This document shows positions 16,739 to 25,503 of a stretch of DNA of 36,258 bases, piece after piece. Location of the stretch: assembly GCA_964528575.1 (NCBI GenBank), contig CAZGTQ010000411.1, positions 1 through 36,258 on the forward strand. Direction: 5' to 3'. The DNA is from CAZGTQ01 sp964528575. Its GTDB lineage: Bacteria > Planctomycetota > UBA1135 > GCA-002686595. A program made the position numbers and the translations under genes. Position 1 is the first letter of the stretch. Each line of letters begins with the position of its first letter. Under the pieces are notes generated by a model that saw only the letters and a list, made by a program, of their open reading frames with translations, searched no databases and was not told the DNA's origin.

Positions 16739-16747
16739 ATGCTACCA
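16739..16747 (-). promoter_or_regulatory. extended -10 (TGGTAGCAT) with a probable leaderless start
   Basis: Minus-strand TGGTAGCAT ends six bases before GTG 16732. Transcription normally starts about seven bases after the -10, so the first transcribed base would be at or near the G of the start codon. The motif is identical to the one at 4955-4963. Confidence 0.45.
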
Positions 16748-16866
16748 GCGACGCGACCAGCGCCGCGACCGGCGCCGGCCGGATGGCCCGGCGCGAGCGA
16801 GGAAACGTGTTCCCGAACGCGAGGAACGGACGCGCTCGCGCCCACGCCGCGACCGCGGCGACGTAA

Positions 16867-16889
16867 GGGGAACCTCCTCCCCGTTCCCC
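16867..16889. other. intergenic hairpin, 7-bp stem
   Basis: GGGGAAC (16867-16873) and GTTCCCC (16883-16889) flank a nine-base pyrimidine loop in the 277-base gap between divergent genes. It may be a regulator site or an upstream structure; nothing else is seen in this gap except the two -10-like boxes at its ends. Confidence 0.35.
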
Positions 16890-16993
16890 CCGTCCCCTGC
16901 ACCCACGCTCGAGCCGCCTGCGAGCGAGCGCCACGCGCGTCTCCGAGCTCCGACGCGCCGCCCCCTAACTTCGCTCCACGAGCGGACTTGCGC

Positions 16994-16999
16994 TACCAT
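16994..16999 (+). promoter_or_regulatory. candidate -10 box (TACCAT) of the TMTC/TPR gene
   Basis: TACCAT lies ten bases before ATG 17010, which has no Shine-Dalgarno. The transcript would have only a few untranslated bases. The -35 region is unclear. Confidence 0.35.
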
Positions 17000-17009
17000 C
17001 TCAGCCCTC

Positions 17010-20000
17010 ATGCAGCATCGAGAGTCCCCCGCGGGGCACGCCGGCGAAGGCGTCGAGCAGCACGGCGGGCGCGCGTCCCAGCGGCCGAGCCCGCTCATGA
17101 CGCTCGCCGTCGGCTTGCTTTCGGTCGTCTTCCTGCTCACCCCGTACCTGTACTCCCCGACGGAGCGCACCGGCGACGCCGTCGGCAACGAGCTCGTCGG
17201 CGACGGCTTCCTGCTCGTCACGCGCCACGAGGTCCTGCGCGACGTCCAAGAGGGTGAAGCGAGCCCGCTGGCGGCGCTCGGGACGACGTGGTGGGGTCAG
17301 GTCCACCCGGAGACGACGCTGTACCGGCCGGTCTCGTCGCTCGTGCTCGCGACCGCGGCGGCGCTGCCGGGCCGGGCGTACGACCCCGACGCGCCGGGAC
17401 GTGATCCGATCCCGTACCACCTGATCGTCCTGGCGCTGAACGCGCTGTGCGCGCTGCTGGTGCTCGAGCTCGCGTGGAAGGCGCTGGGCGACCGGCGCAT
17501 GGCGTTCGCGGCGGGAGCGCTGTTCGCGACGCTGCCGGTGCACGGCGAAGTGCTGTTCGACGTCGCGGGCATCGCGGAGCTGACGAGCACGGCCCTCGCG
17601 CTCGGCGCGTGGCTCGCTTGGTTGCACGCGGGCGCGAAGCCGCTCGCGAAGCCGGTGTGGCTCGGCGCCTCGCTCGGCCTGCTGTTCCTCGCGACGTTGG
17701 CGAAGGAGAACGCGTTCGCGCTGCCGCTCGTGTTCTTCGCGGCGGACGTCGGCCTGGCCGCGCGCGGCGCGTCGCTGCGCGACGGGCTCAGGGGCGCCGC
17801 GGCGAAGCTGCCCGCGCTCGCCCTCTGCGGCGTCGTCCTCGCGGCGTCGATCGGACTGCGCCTGGCGGTCGTCGGCGCGATCTTCCCCGACTTCACGCCG
17901 CAGAACCAGCTCGACAACCCGCTGATCGGCGAGGACCCGCTGACGCGCGCGATGAACGGGCTGCGCCTGATGGGCGCGGGCCTGCTCTCGATGGTCGGCG
18001 TCAACGTGCTGAGCGACGGGCTCTGGCGCTACAGCGCCGACTACTCGTTCGCGCAGGTCCCGGTGCTCGGAGCGTTCGCGCCGGCGAACCTGATCGGCGC
18101 CGGCGCCGTGCTCGGCTCGGCCGTCCTCGCGCTCGTGCTGTTCAAGAAGTGCCGCACGCGCGCCGCGCTGTGGCTGGCGACGCTCGCGGCGATGCTCGTC
18201 ACGGCGAACGTGCTGTTCCCGACGGGCACGGTCTACGCGGACCGGCTGATGTTCCTGCCGTCGGTTCCGCTCGTGATGTTCCTCGCCGTGTTCATCGGGC
18301 GGCTCGGCCGCGCCGGCGTCGCGGCGGCGCTCGCGCTCTCGATCGGCGCGGGCCTGTGGACGAACGCGCGCGCGGAAGACTGGCAGTCGCAGAGCCAACT
18401 GTGGAAGCACACCGCGACGAGGACCGCGTCGGACAGCGCGAAGGCGCACTTCAACTACGGGCTCGACTGCCTCGACGGGAAGCTGCCCGCGCTGGCGGCG
18501 AGCGAGTTCGAGCGCGCGATCGAGATCTTCCCGCGCTTCGCGGACGCGCACGCGTACCTCGGCTGGGTGAACGCGGAGCAGATGAAGACCGACGAGGCGA
18601 TGGCCGCGTTCCAGCGCTCGGTCGAGCTGCAGCTCGAGGACCGGGGCTGGGAGTACCGCGGCGAGCCGAAGGTGCCGTTCAACAGCGTGCCCGACCTGCT
18701 GCACCGCCTGTCGCTGTTCGGCATCGGCGAGGGCAAGCAGGACGTCAACGAGGGGCTGCTCGCGTTCCACGACGCGCTGCTCGCGAAGGGCTACGAGAGC
18801 CCGACGCTGCTGTTCAAGCGCGCCGAGGCGCTGATCAAGCTCGAGCGCTACGACGAGGCCGAGGACGCGTTCCAGCGGAGCCTCGCGATCAAGCGCACCG
18901 TCCCCGCGACGCTGAGCTACGGGCTCATGCTGGTCAAGCTCGGCCGCGTGGGCGAGGCGCGCGACCTGTACGCGCAGATCACCGAGTTCCGCGCGCCGGG
19001 CGAGAAGGCCGAGATCTCGCTCGCGCTCGCCGGCCTCGACCTCGGGAACGATCCCGCGGGCGCGCTGCGCCTCGTCGAAGATCTGCTGCTCACCGAGCGC
19101 CGGGTGCTGTCGGAGGAGCAGTTCTTCCGCGCGAAGGTGCTGCAAGCCGAAGCGAAGCTCGCGCTGCACGACCGCGACCCCTCGGGCGGCATGGCGCGCA
19201 TCGACGAGATCGAGGACCACCTCAAGAGCGCTCTCAGCGCGTACCAGCGTCCGAGCGAGATCACGTACCGCGCGTACTACACCCTCGCGCACCTGCTGTT
19301 CCGCCTCGGCAAGCTCGAGGAGGCGCGCGGCGTGCTCGAGCAGCTTCTCGCGCAGCGCGAGATGCCGACGCAGCGCGCGATGCTCGGCCGCATCTACGAG
19401 GCGCAAGGCCGGCTCGAGGACGCGCTCGACCAGTACGCGCGCGCGTCGAAGGCGCTCGACGCGGGGCTCTACGCCGAAGACGTGACGGTCGACGCCGCGC
19501 TGGTCGAGGAGGTGCGTGAGCTCCACCTGCGCACCGTGGACGCTCTGAAGGGCGAGGACGAGGCCCGCGCGCTGCTCGCGTCGTGGCACGACGCCGCGCC
19601 GGACGACCGCGACCCGTACGCGCTGAGCATCGCGACCCGCTGGCACGCGAGCGCGGGCCGCATCGACGAGGCGATCGCCGCGGCCGAGGGTCTCGGGGCG
19701 AGCTTCGCCGACCGGCGCGAGCGCGCGGACCTGCTGGTCGGGAAGCTGCGCGAGTTCGACGTGCTGGCGCGCGCGCACGAGCAGGGCGTCGCGACGCTCC
19801 AGCAGCTCGAGGCGCTGATCGAGCTGCGCATCCTGTTCCGCGACTCCGAGGGCGCCGCGGACGCCGCGCGGCGAGCGATCGACATCGCGGCGGAAGCGAC
19901 CAACGAGGAGAAGGCCGAGCTCCTGTACTGGCTCTCGGTCGCGCTCGAGCAGTCGGGCAAGCTCCAGGAGGCGCTGAACCAAGTGCACAAGGCGCAGTCG

Positions 20001-20126
20001 CTGAAGGACCTCAGCGACGGCGCCGCGGCGCAATTGCGCAACCGCGCGATGGGCCTCGAAGCGGCGCTGCAGGGCATGCCGAGCACCGCGCACGGCGCCC
20101 CGGGGCCGGAGCTCGAAACGCGCTGA
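17010..20126 (+). CDS. TMTC/DUF1736-like membrane glycosyltransferase with long TPR tail
   Basis: A 1038-residue protein. Residues about 28-455 hold some ten membrane helices. The loop QVHPETTLYRPVSSLVL (about 97-113) and the PTGTVYADRLMFLPSVPLV segment (404-422) match the protein O-mannosyltransferase TMTC/DUF1736 pattern, where an extracytoplasmic loop precedes YRP and a V.ERL.YLPSV segment ends the membrane region. KENAFALPLVFF (232-243) fits the conserved KE...LP motif. From about 476 to 1030 there are many TPR units (AKAHFNYGLDCLDGKLPALAASEFERAIEIFPRF and later GKLEEARGVLEQLL). Lipid-linked sugar transfer to exported proteins is inferred from the family, not shown. ATG 17010 lacks a Shine-Dalgarno; ATG 17098 (Met30) is an alternative. 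It ends 12 bases from the convergent carrier-protein gene. Confidence 0.8.
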   Translation: MQHRESPAGHAGEGVEQHGGRASQRPSPLMTLAVGLLSVVFLLTPYLYSPTERTGDAVGNELVGDGFLLVTRHEVLRDVQEGEASPLAALGTTWWGQVHPETTLYRPVSSLVLATAAALPGRAYDPDAPGRDPIPYHLIVLALNALCALLVLELAWKALGDRRMAFAAGALFATLPVHGEVLFDVAGIAELTSTALALGAWLAWLHAGAKPLAKPVWLGASLGLLFLATLAKENAFALPLVFFAADVGLAARGASLRDGLRGAAAKLPALALCGVVLAASIGLRLAVVGAIFPDFTPQNQLDNPLIGEDPLTRAMNGLRLMGAGLLSMVGVNVLSDGLWRYSADYSFAQVPVLGAFAPANLIGAGAVLGSAVLALVLFKKCRTRAALWLATLAAMLVTANVLFPTGTVYADRLMFLPSVPLVMFLAVFIGRLGRAGVAAALALSIGAGLWTNARAEDWQSQSQLWKHTATRTASDSAKAHFNYGLDCLDGKLPALAASEFERAIEIFPRFADAHAYLGWVNAEQMKTDEAMAAFQRSVELQLEDRGWEYRGEPKVPFNSVPDLLHRLSLFGIGEGKQDVNEGLLAFHDALLAKGYESPTLLFKRAEALIKLERYDEAEDAFQRSLAIKRTVPATLSYGLMLVKLGRVGEARDLYAQITEFRAPGEKAEISLALAGLDLGNDPAGALRLVEDLLLTERRVLSEEQFFRAKVLQAEAKLALHDRDPSGGMARIDEIEDHLKSALSAYQRPSEITYRAYYTLAHLLFRLGKLEEARGVLEQLLAQREMPTQRAMLGRIYEAQGRLEDALDQYARASKALDAGLYAEDVTVDAALVEEVRELHLRTVDALKGEDEARALLASWHDAAPDDRDPYALSIATRWHASAGRIDEAIAAAEGLGASFADRRERADLLVGKLREFDVLARAHEQGVATLQQLEALIELRILFRDSEGAADAARRAIDIAAEATNEEKAELLYWLSVALEQSGKLQEALNQVHKAQSLKDLSDGAAAQLRNRAMGLEAALQGMPSTAHGAPGPELETR

Positions 20127-20138
20127 TCGGCGGATCCG

Positions 20139-20648
20139 TCAGGCCGGCGGCTCGATCATGGCGAGCCGCTGGCCGCTCGCGACGGCGTCGCCGGCCGCGA
20201 CGGCCAGGCGCGTCACGCGGCCCGCGCACGGCGCGATGATCTCGTTCTGCATCTTCATCGCCTCGAGGATGAGCAGCGGCGCGCCGCGCTCGACTTCGTC
20301 GCCCTCGCCGACCAGCAACTCGACGACGACGCCGGGCATGACGCTGTCGACGGCGCCGCCTCCGGCGCCCGCCTCGCGCTCGGCGGCGTGCGCCGCGCGC
20401 TCGCGCTCGTCCTCGATCGCGACGTGGAAGAAGTGGCCCGCGACGGTGACGGCGCAGAAGGAGCCCTCGTCGTCGAGCGACACGGCGTACGAGCGCTCGC
20501 CGACGAGCAGGGCGACCTGGCCGAGACGGTCGACCTCGCGGTAGTCGATCTCGAGCGGCTCGCCGTCGACGCGCACGCGCAACTCGCCCTGGTGCTCGCT
20601 GAGCTCGACCTCGCGCTCGCGCTCGCCGATGCGCACGAAATACTTCAC
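20139..20648 (-). CDS. biotin carboxyl carrier protein of acyl-CoA carboxylase
   Basis: A 169-residue carrier. The C-terminal biotinyl domain (about 100-169) has the biotin site EAMKMQNE with Lys132, preceded by VMPGVVVELLVGEGDEVERGAPLLILE and followed by APCAGRVTRLAVAAGDAVASGQ. The N-terminal half (KYFVRIGEREREVEL...) forms a small beta domain like the linker region of propionyl-CoA carboxylase alpha chains. The GTG start at 20648 overlaps the biotin carboxylase stop (GTGA). Carboxylase and carrier are therefore split genes here rather than one alpha chain. It carries carboxybiotin from the carboxylase to the carboxyltransferase encoded upstream. Confidence is high. Confidence 0.92.
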   Translation of the reverse strand: MKYFVRIGEREREVELSEHQGELRVRVDGEPLEIDYREVDRLGQVALLVGERSYAVSLDDEGSFCAVTVAGHFFHVAIEDERERAAHAAEREAGAGGGAVDSVMPGVVVELLVGEGDEVERGAPLLILEAMKMQNEIIAPCAGRVTRLAVAAGDAVASGQRLAMIEPPA

Positions 20649-22174
20649 CGGTCCGCCTCCCCGCGCGGCGTGAAGCGCGTGAACGACGTGCGGCCGCGGT
20701 CGCGCCACGCGGCGCGCTCGGCGATGCCGCCCGACAGCGCGCGGCGCCGCGACGCGTGCCAGCGGAAGAGCGCTGCGGCCACGGTCGCCGCGAGCTCCTC
20801 GCCGTGCTCGTACTCCGCCGGCGTCGACAGGTCGATGCCGTCGAGCAGGTGGGTGTCGTAGTCGCCCGCGACGAAGCGCGGATCGGAGAGCACGCGCAGC
20901 GCAGCGGGCGCGGTCGTGCGCACGCCGCCGACGCCGAGCTCCTGCAACGCGCGCCGCATGCGCGCGAGCGCGGCGTCGCGGTCCTCGCCCCACACGATCA
21001 CCTTCGCGAGGAGCGGGTCGTACTCCAGCCCGACCTGCATCCCGCGGTAGAGCCCCGAATCGACGCGCACCCACGGGCCGCTCGGCAGCCGCAGGTTGCG
21101 GACGGTGCCGATCGAGGGCACGAATCCGGCGGAGCCGTCCTCCGCGTTGATGCGCACCTCGATCGCGTGGCCGCGCGCGACGACGTCGCCCTGCGCGTAG
21201 CCGAGCGCCTCTCCCGCCGCGACGCGCAGTTGGTCGCGCACGAGGTCGCGGCCGGTCACCATCTCCGTGACCGGATGCTCGACCTGCAGCCGCGTGTTCA
21301 TCTCGAGGAAGAAGAACTCGAGCTCGCCGCTCGCATCGCTCGCGAGGAACTCGACGGTGCCCGCGCCCTCGTAGCCGACGGCGCTCGCCGCGCGCAACGC
21401 CGCCGCGCCCATGCGCTCGCGCAGCGCGGCGTCGACGATCGGCGACGGCGTCTCCTCGATCAGCTTCTGGTGGCGCCGCTGGACCGAGCACTCGCGCTCG
21501 AACAGGTGCACGCCGTGGCCGTGCCGATCGAACATCACCTGCACCTCGACGTGGTGCGGGCGCGAGAGGTAGCGCTCGAGGTAGAGGCGGCCGTCCCCGA
21601 ACGACGCGCGCGCCTCGCCGGACGCGGTGCGGAACGCGCTCGCCATCTCGTCCGGCTCCGAGACGATGCGGATGCCCTTGCCGCCGCCGCCCGCCGCCGC
21701 CTTGATCGCGATCGGATAGCCGATCGACTCCGCCTCGCGCAGCGCCGCGCGCGCGTCCTCGACGGGCTCGGTCAAACCGGGCACGAGCGGCACGCCGGCC
21801 TCGAGCATCAGGCGCCGGCTCTGGATCTTGTCCCCCATCGCCGCGATCGCGGCGGGCGGCGGACCGACCCAGACGAGCCCCGCGTCGGCGACGCGCTGCG
21901 CGAACTTCGCGTTCTCCGACAGGAAGCCGTAGCCCGGGTGGACCGCGTCGGCGCCGGCTCGCGCCGCCGCGTCGAGCAGCTTGTCCATGTCGAGGTACGA
22001 CTGGGACGGGAGCGCGCCGCCGAGCGGCACCGCGACGTCGGCGAAGCGCCGGTGCAGCGCCGTCTCGTCGGCCGCGGAGTACACCGCCACCGTCTCGATC
22101 CCCATCTCGCGGGCCGTGCGGATCACGCGCAGCGCGATCTCGCCCCGGTTGGCGACGAGCAAGCGGCGGAACAT
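20645..22174 (-). CDS. biotin carboxylase subunit of acyl-CoA (propionyl-CoA) carboxylase
   Basis: A 509-residue ATP-grasp enzyme that carboxylates biotin using bicarbonate and ATP. Visible are the N-terminal MFRRLLVANRGEIALRVIRT, HPGYGFLSENAKFA, Lys158 and the glycine loop AAGGGGKGIR (160-169), HHVEVQVMFDRHGHGVHLFERECSVQRRHQKLIEE (written here only as a landmark run in parts HHVEVQV and ERECSVQRRHQK), and EMNTRLQVEHPVTE with the catalytic Glu/Asn/Arg. The C-terminal extension after about 450 (TPAEYEHGEEL...TSFTRF) is typical of propionyl-CoA carboxylase alpha chains cut before the carrier domain. ATG 22174 overlaps the upstream stop by one base (TGATG) and its own stop overlaps the carrier start. 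Confidence 0.94.
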   Translation of the reverse strand: MFRRLLVANRGEIALRVIRTAREMGIETVAVYSAADETALHRRFADVAVPLGGALPSQSYLDMDKLLDAAARAGADAVHPGYGFLSENAKFAQRVADAGLVWVGPPPAAIAAMGDKIQSRRLMLEAGVPLVPGLTEPVEDARAALREAESIGYPIAIKAAAGGGGKGIRIVSEPDEMASAFRTASGEARASFGDGRLYLERYLSRPHHVEVQVMFDRHGHGVHLFERECSVQRRHQKLIEETPSPIVDAALRERMGAAALRAASAVGYEGAGTVEFLASDASGELEFFFLEMNTRLQVEHPVTEMVTGRDLVRDQLRVAAGEALGYAQGDVVARGHAIEVRINAEDGSAGFVPSIGTVRNLRLPSGPWVRVDSGLYRGMQVGLEYDPLLAKVIVWGEDRDAALARMRRALQELGVGGVRTTAPAALRVLSDPRFVAGDYDTHLLDGIDLSTPAEYEHGEELAATVAAALFRWHASRRRALSGGIAERAAWRDRGRTSFTRFTPRGEADR

Positions 22175-23766
22175 CAGAGCGGCACGTTCCCGTGCTTGCG
22201 AACCGGCCGAGTCTCCTGCTTGCTCGCGAGCAGGCCGAGCGCGCGGATCAGCATGGGCCGCGTCCGCGCGGCCTCGATCACGTCGTCGACGAAGCCGCGC
22301 GCGGCCGCGCCGTACGGATTGTTGAACGTGCGCTCGTACTCCGCGGTCTTCTCCACCAGCACCGTCTCGGGGTCGCGCGCCGACTGGATCTCGCGCCGGT
22401 GGATGATGCGCGCCGCGCCCGCCGCTCCCATCACCGCGACCATCGCGCCGGGCCACGCGAGGTTGAAGTCGGCGCGCACGTGCTTGCTCCCCATGACGTC
22501 GTACGCGCCGCCGTACGCCTTGCGCGTGATCACGGTGATCTTCGGCACCGTCGCCTCGCAGTACGCATACAGGAGCTTCGCCCCGTGGCGGATGATGCCG
22601 TCGTACTCCTGCTTCGTCCCCGGCAGGAAACCGGGCACGTCCTCGAACGTCACGATCGGCACGTTGAATGCGTCGCAGAAGCGGATGAAGCGCGCGCCCT
22701 TGACGGACGCGTCGATGTCGAGGCAGCCGGCGAGCACGTTCGGCTGGTTGGCGACGACGCCGACGACGCGGCCGCCCAGCCGCGCGAAGCCGACGAGCAG
22801 GTTGCGCGCGAAGCGCTCGTGCACCTCGAGCCACGAGCCACGGTCGACGACGAGGTCGATCACGCGGTGCATGTCGTACGGCTTCGCATCGTCGGCGGGG
22901 ACGATGCTCTCGAGCTCCTGCTCGCAGCGGTCCGGCGGGTCGTCGGTCGGGACGAACGGCGGATCCTCCGCGTTGTTGAGCGGCAGGTACGAGAGCAGCG
23001 TGCGCAGGAGCAGCATGCACGCGCGGTCGTCGGCGCTCGTGAAGTGCGCGACGCCGGAACGGGCGGCGTGGACGGCGGCGCCCCCGAGCTCCTCCGACGT
23101 CACCTCCTCGTGCGTGACGGCCTTGACGACGTCCGGCCCCGTGATGTGCATGTACGACGTGCGCTCGACCATGCACACGAAGTCGGTGATCGCGGGGCTG
23201 TACACCGCGCCGCCGGCGCACGGGCCGAGGATCGCGGAGAGCTGCGGGACGACGCCCGACGCCTGCGTGTTGCGCCAGAAGATCTCGGCGTAGCCGCCCA
23301 GGCTGCGCACGCCCTCCTGGATGCGCGCTCCGCCCGAGTCGTTGAGCCCGACGATCGGCACGCCGACCTTCAGGGCCATGTCCATGATCTTGCAGATCTT
23401 CTCGGCGTTCGTCTCCGAGAGCGAGCCGCCGAACACCGTGAAGTCCTGGCTGTACAGGTAGACGGGCCGGCCGTCGACGAGCGCGTGCCCCGTGACGACG
23501 CCGTCGCCGAGCACCTGCTGCGCCGCCATCCCGAAGTCCGTGCAGCGGTGCACGACGAAGCGATCGATCTCGACGAACGAGCCGTCGTCGACGAACAGGT
23601 CGATGCGCTCGCGCGCGGTCAGCTTGCCGCGCTCGTGCTGCGCCTGGACGCGCTCCTCGCCGCCGCCGGCGAGCGAGGCCTCGCGCATCCGTTGCAAGCG
23701 CTCGAGCGGCGTCCCGCGCTCCGCGGCGGCTCCCGCGGCGCGCGCGCGGTCGTTCGATCTCGTCAT
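22174..23766 (-). CDS. pccB: propionyl-CoA carboxylase beta subunit (carboxyltransferase)
   Basis: A 530-residue carboxyltransferase with both crotonase-like halves. The N-half has GKLTARERIDLFVDDGSF, SQDFTVFGGSLSE and NDSGGARIQEGV with the oxyanion glycines; the C-half has NQPNVLAGCLDIDASVKGARF, DVPGFLPGTKQEYDGIIRHGAKLLYA (landmarks DVPGFLPG and GIIRHGAKLL), and TRKAYGGAYDVMGSKH. Asp423 in GGAYD aligns with the PccB aspartate reported to favour propionyl-CoA over acetyl-CoA, where acetyl-type enzymes have a hydrophobic residue; that alignment is from memory. ATG 23766 has GGAG three bases upstream. It lies 37 bases after the mutase gene and one base into the carboxylase gene, so the product would feed (S)-methylmalonyl-CoA toward the mutase. 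Confidence 0.94.
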   Translation of the reverse strand: MTRSNDRARAAGAAAERGTPLERLQRMREASLAGGGEERVQAQHERGKLTARERIDLFVDDGSFVEIDRFVVHRCTDFGMAAQQVLGDGVVTGHALVDGRPVYLYSQDFTVFGGSLSETNAEKICKIMDMALKVGVPIVGLNDSGGARIQEGVRSLGGYAEIFWRNTQASGVVPQLSAILGPCAGGAVYSPAITDFVCMVERTSYMHITGPDVVKAVTHEEVTSEELGGAAVHAARSGVAHFTSADDRACMLLLRTLLSYLPLNNAEDPPFVPTDDPPDRCEQELESIVPADDAKPYDMHRVIDLVVDRGSWLEVHERFARNLLVGFARLGGRVVGVVANQPNVLAGCLDIDASVKGARFIRFCDAFNVPIVTFEDVPGFLPGTKQEYDGIIRHGAKLLYAYCEATVPKITVITRKAYGGAYDVMGSKHVRADFNLAWPGAMVAVMGAAGAARIIHRREIQSARDPETVLVEKTAEYERTFNNPYGAAARGFVDDVIEAARTRPMLIRALGLLASKQETRPVRKHGNVPL

Positions 23767-23803
23767 CGGCTCCGGTTCGCTCCGTCGTCAGGCTCGACGA
23801 CTC

Positions 23804-25462
23804 TCAGAGGACGCGCGGCGGGACGTAGCTGCCGAACTCACGCTCGAGCGTCGAGCACACCTCGCCGATCGTCGCATAGCGCTCGACCGCGGCGACGATC
23901 GGGCGCACGAGGTCGCCTGTGCCGCGCGCGGCCTCGCCGAGCGCGCGCAGGGCGCCTTCGACCGCCGCGCCGTCGCGCTCGGCGCGCACGGCCGCGAGGT
24001 CCGCGAGCACCTCGTCGCGCGCCGAGGCGGCCGGCTTGAAGATCTGCGCGGGCTCCTCGTCCTCGCGGAACGCGTTCACGCCGACCTGCACCGCCTCGCC
24101 GGACTCGACTTCGAGCTGCGCCGCGAGCGCGCTCCGGTGGATCTCGCGCTGCACGAACCCCGACTCGATCGCGTCGACGGCGCCGCCGAGAGCCTCGACG
24201 CGCGCGATCAGCTCGAGCGCCCGCGCCTCGACGTCGTCGGTCAGCGCTTCGACGAACGGCGAGCCGCCGAGCGGGTCGATCACGTCGGCGACGCCGCTCT
24301 CGTAGGCGAGCACCTGCTGCGTGCGCAGCGCGAGCCGCGCCGACGCCTCCGACGGCAGCGACAGCGCCTCGTCGCGCGCGTTCGTGTGCAGCGACTGCGT
24401 GCCGCCGAGCACCGCGGCGAGCGCCTGGACCGTGACGCGCACGGCGTTGTTGTCGGGCTGCTGGCTCGTGAGCATCGAGCCCGCGGTCTGCGTGTGGAAG
24501 CGCAGCATCCAGCTCGCCGGCTCCTTCGCGCCGAACTCCTCGCGCACGATGCGCGCCCACAGGCGGCGCGCGGCGCGGAACTTCGCGACCTCCTCGAACA
24601 GGTGGTTGTGGGCGTTGAAGAAGAACGAGAGCCGCGGCGCGAACTCGTCGATCGCCAGGCCCCGCTCGAGCGCCGCGCGCACGTAGGCCTTCGCGTTCGC
24701 GAGCGTGAACGCGAGCTCCTGCACCGCCGTCGAGCCCGCCTCGCGGATGTGGTAGCCCGAGATCGACATCGTGTTCCACGCCGGCACCTCCTCGCGGCAG
24801 AACGCGATCAGGTCGGTCGCGAGGCGCAACGACGGCCGCACGGGGAAGCGGTAGTTCCCGCGGGCCGAGTACTCCTTGAGGATGTCGTTCTGGACGGTGC
24901 CGCGGATGCGCTCGGGCTCGACGCCCTGGCGCCGCGCGAGCACGAGGTACATCGCGAGCAGCACCGCCGCAGTCGCGTTGATCGTCATCGAGGTCGAGAT
25001 GGCGCCGAGCGGGATGCCCTCGAACAGCCGCTCCATGTCGCGCAGGCTGTTGATCGGCACGCCGACCATGCCGACCTCGTCTCGCGCCAGCTCGTGATCG
25101 GAGTCGTAGCCGATCTGCGTCGGCAGATCGAAGGCGACCGAGAGCCCGGTCTGGCCGCCGTCGAGGAGCATCCGGAAGCGCCCGTTCGTCTCGCGCGCGC
25201 TCGCGAAGCCGGCGTACTGCCGCATCGTCCAGAGCCGGCCGCGGTACATCGTCGGCCGGATCCCGCGCGTGTACGGGTACTCGCCGGGGAAGCCGCCGTC
25301 GGGCGCGTCGCCGTAGAGCGGCTCGAGCGGCACCCCCGAGGGCGTCTCGAACGACTCGTGGCGCTCCGGGTGCCGCGCACGGGCCCGCTCCCAAGTCTGG
25401 GCGAGCCAGCGCTCGCGCGCGGTCGGGGCGGTCGTCCTCGTGTCTGCGTCTCGGGAACCCAT
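23804..25462 (-). CDS. methylmalonyl-CoA mutase catalytic subunit without B12-binding domain
   Basis: A 552-residue protein covering only the TIM-barrel substrate domain. It ends in FGSYVPPRVL with no DxHxxG cobalamin motif, so it needs a separate B12-binding subunit (not in this window), as in heteromeric McmA1/McmA2 enzymes. Substrate-site residues favour methylmalonyl-CoA: Tyr73 in RPTMYRGR and Arg201 in EYSARGNY correspond to the Tyr/Arg pair that isobutyryl-CoA mutases replace. His238 in SISGYHIREAG is the conserved active-site His. Also seen are RQYAGF, GLSVAFDLPTQIGYDSDH, GTVQNDILKE and LGGTQSLHTNARDEAL. ATG 25462 is the first start that gives a family-like N-terminus. It heads the propionyl-CoA operon and would convert (R)-methylmalonyl-CoA to succinyl-CoA. 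Confidence 0.92.
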   Translation of the reverse strand: MGSRDADTRTTAPTARERWLAQTWERARARHPERHESFETPSGVPLEPLYGDAPDGGFPGEYPYTRGIRPTMYRGRLWTMRQYAGFASARETNGRFRMLLDGGQTGLSVAFDLPTQIGYDSDHELARDEVGMVGVPINSLRDMERLFEGIPLGAISTSMTINATAAVLLAMYLVLARRQGVEPERIRGTVQNDILKEYSARGNYRFPVRPSLRLATDLIAFCREEVPAWNTMSISGYHIREAGSTAVQELAFTLANAKAYVRAALERGLAIDEFAPRLSFFFNAHNHLFEEVAKFRAARRLWARIVREEFGAKEPASWMLRFHTQTAGSMLTSQQPDNNAVRVTVQALAAVLGGTQSLHTNARDEALSLPSEASARLALRTQQVLAYESGVADVIDPLGGSPFVEALTDDVEARALELIARVEALGGAVDAIESGFVQREIHRSALAAQLEVESGEAVQVGVNAFREDEEPAQIFKPAASARDEVLADLAAVRAERDGAAVEGALRALGEAARGTGDLVRPIVAAVERYATIGEVCSTLEREFGSYVPPRVL

Positions 25463-25503
25463 GCCAGCGCTCGGCGGGCTCCGTCGCCGGCCGCAGGCCA
25501 ACG

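Noticed and set aside
17001..20093. A 1030-codon minus-strand frame opposite the TMTC/TPR gene
   Set aside because: Composition is Arg/Glu/Leu-rich without domains; the plus frame has membrane helices and TPRs.
22650..22841. Small minus-strand frame within pccB
   Set aside because: Ser/Ala-rich shadow inside a well-supported gene.
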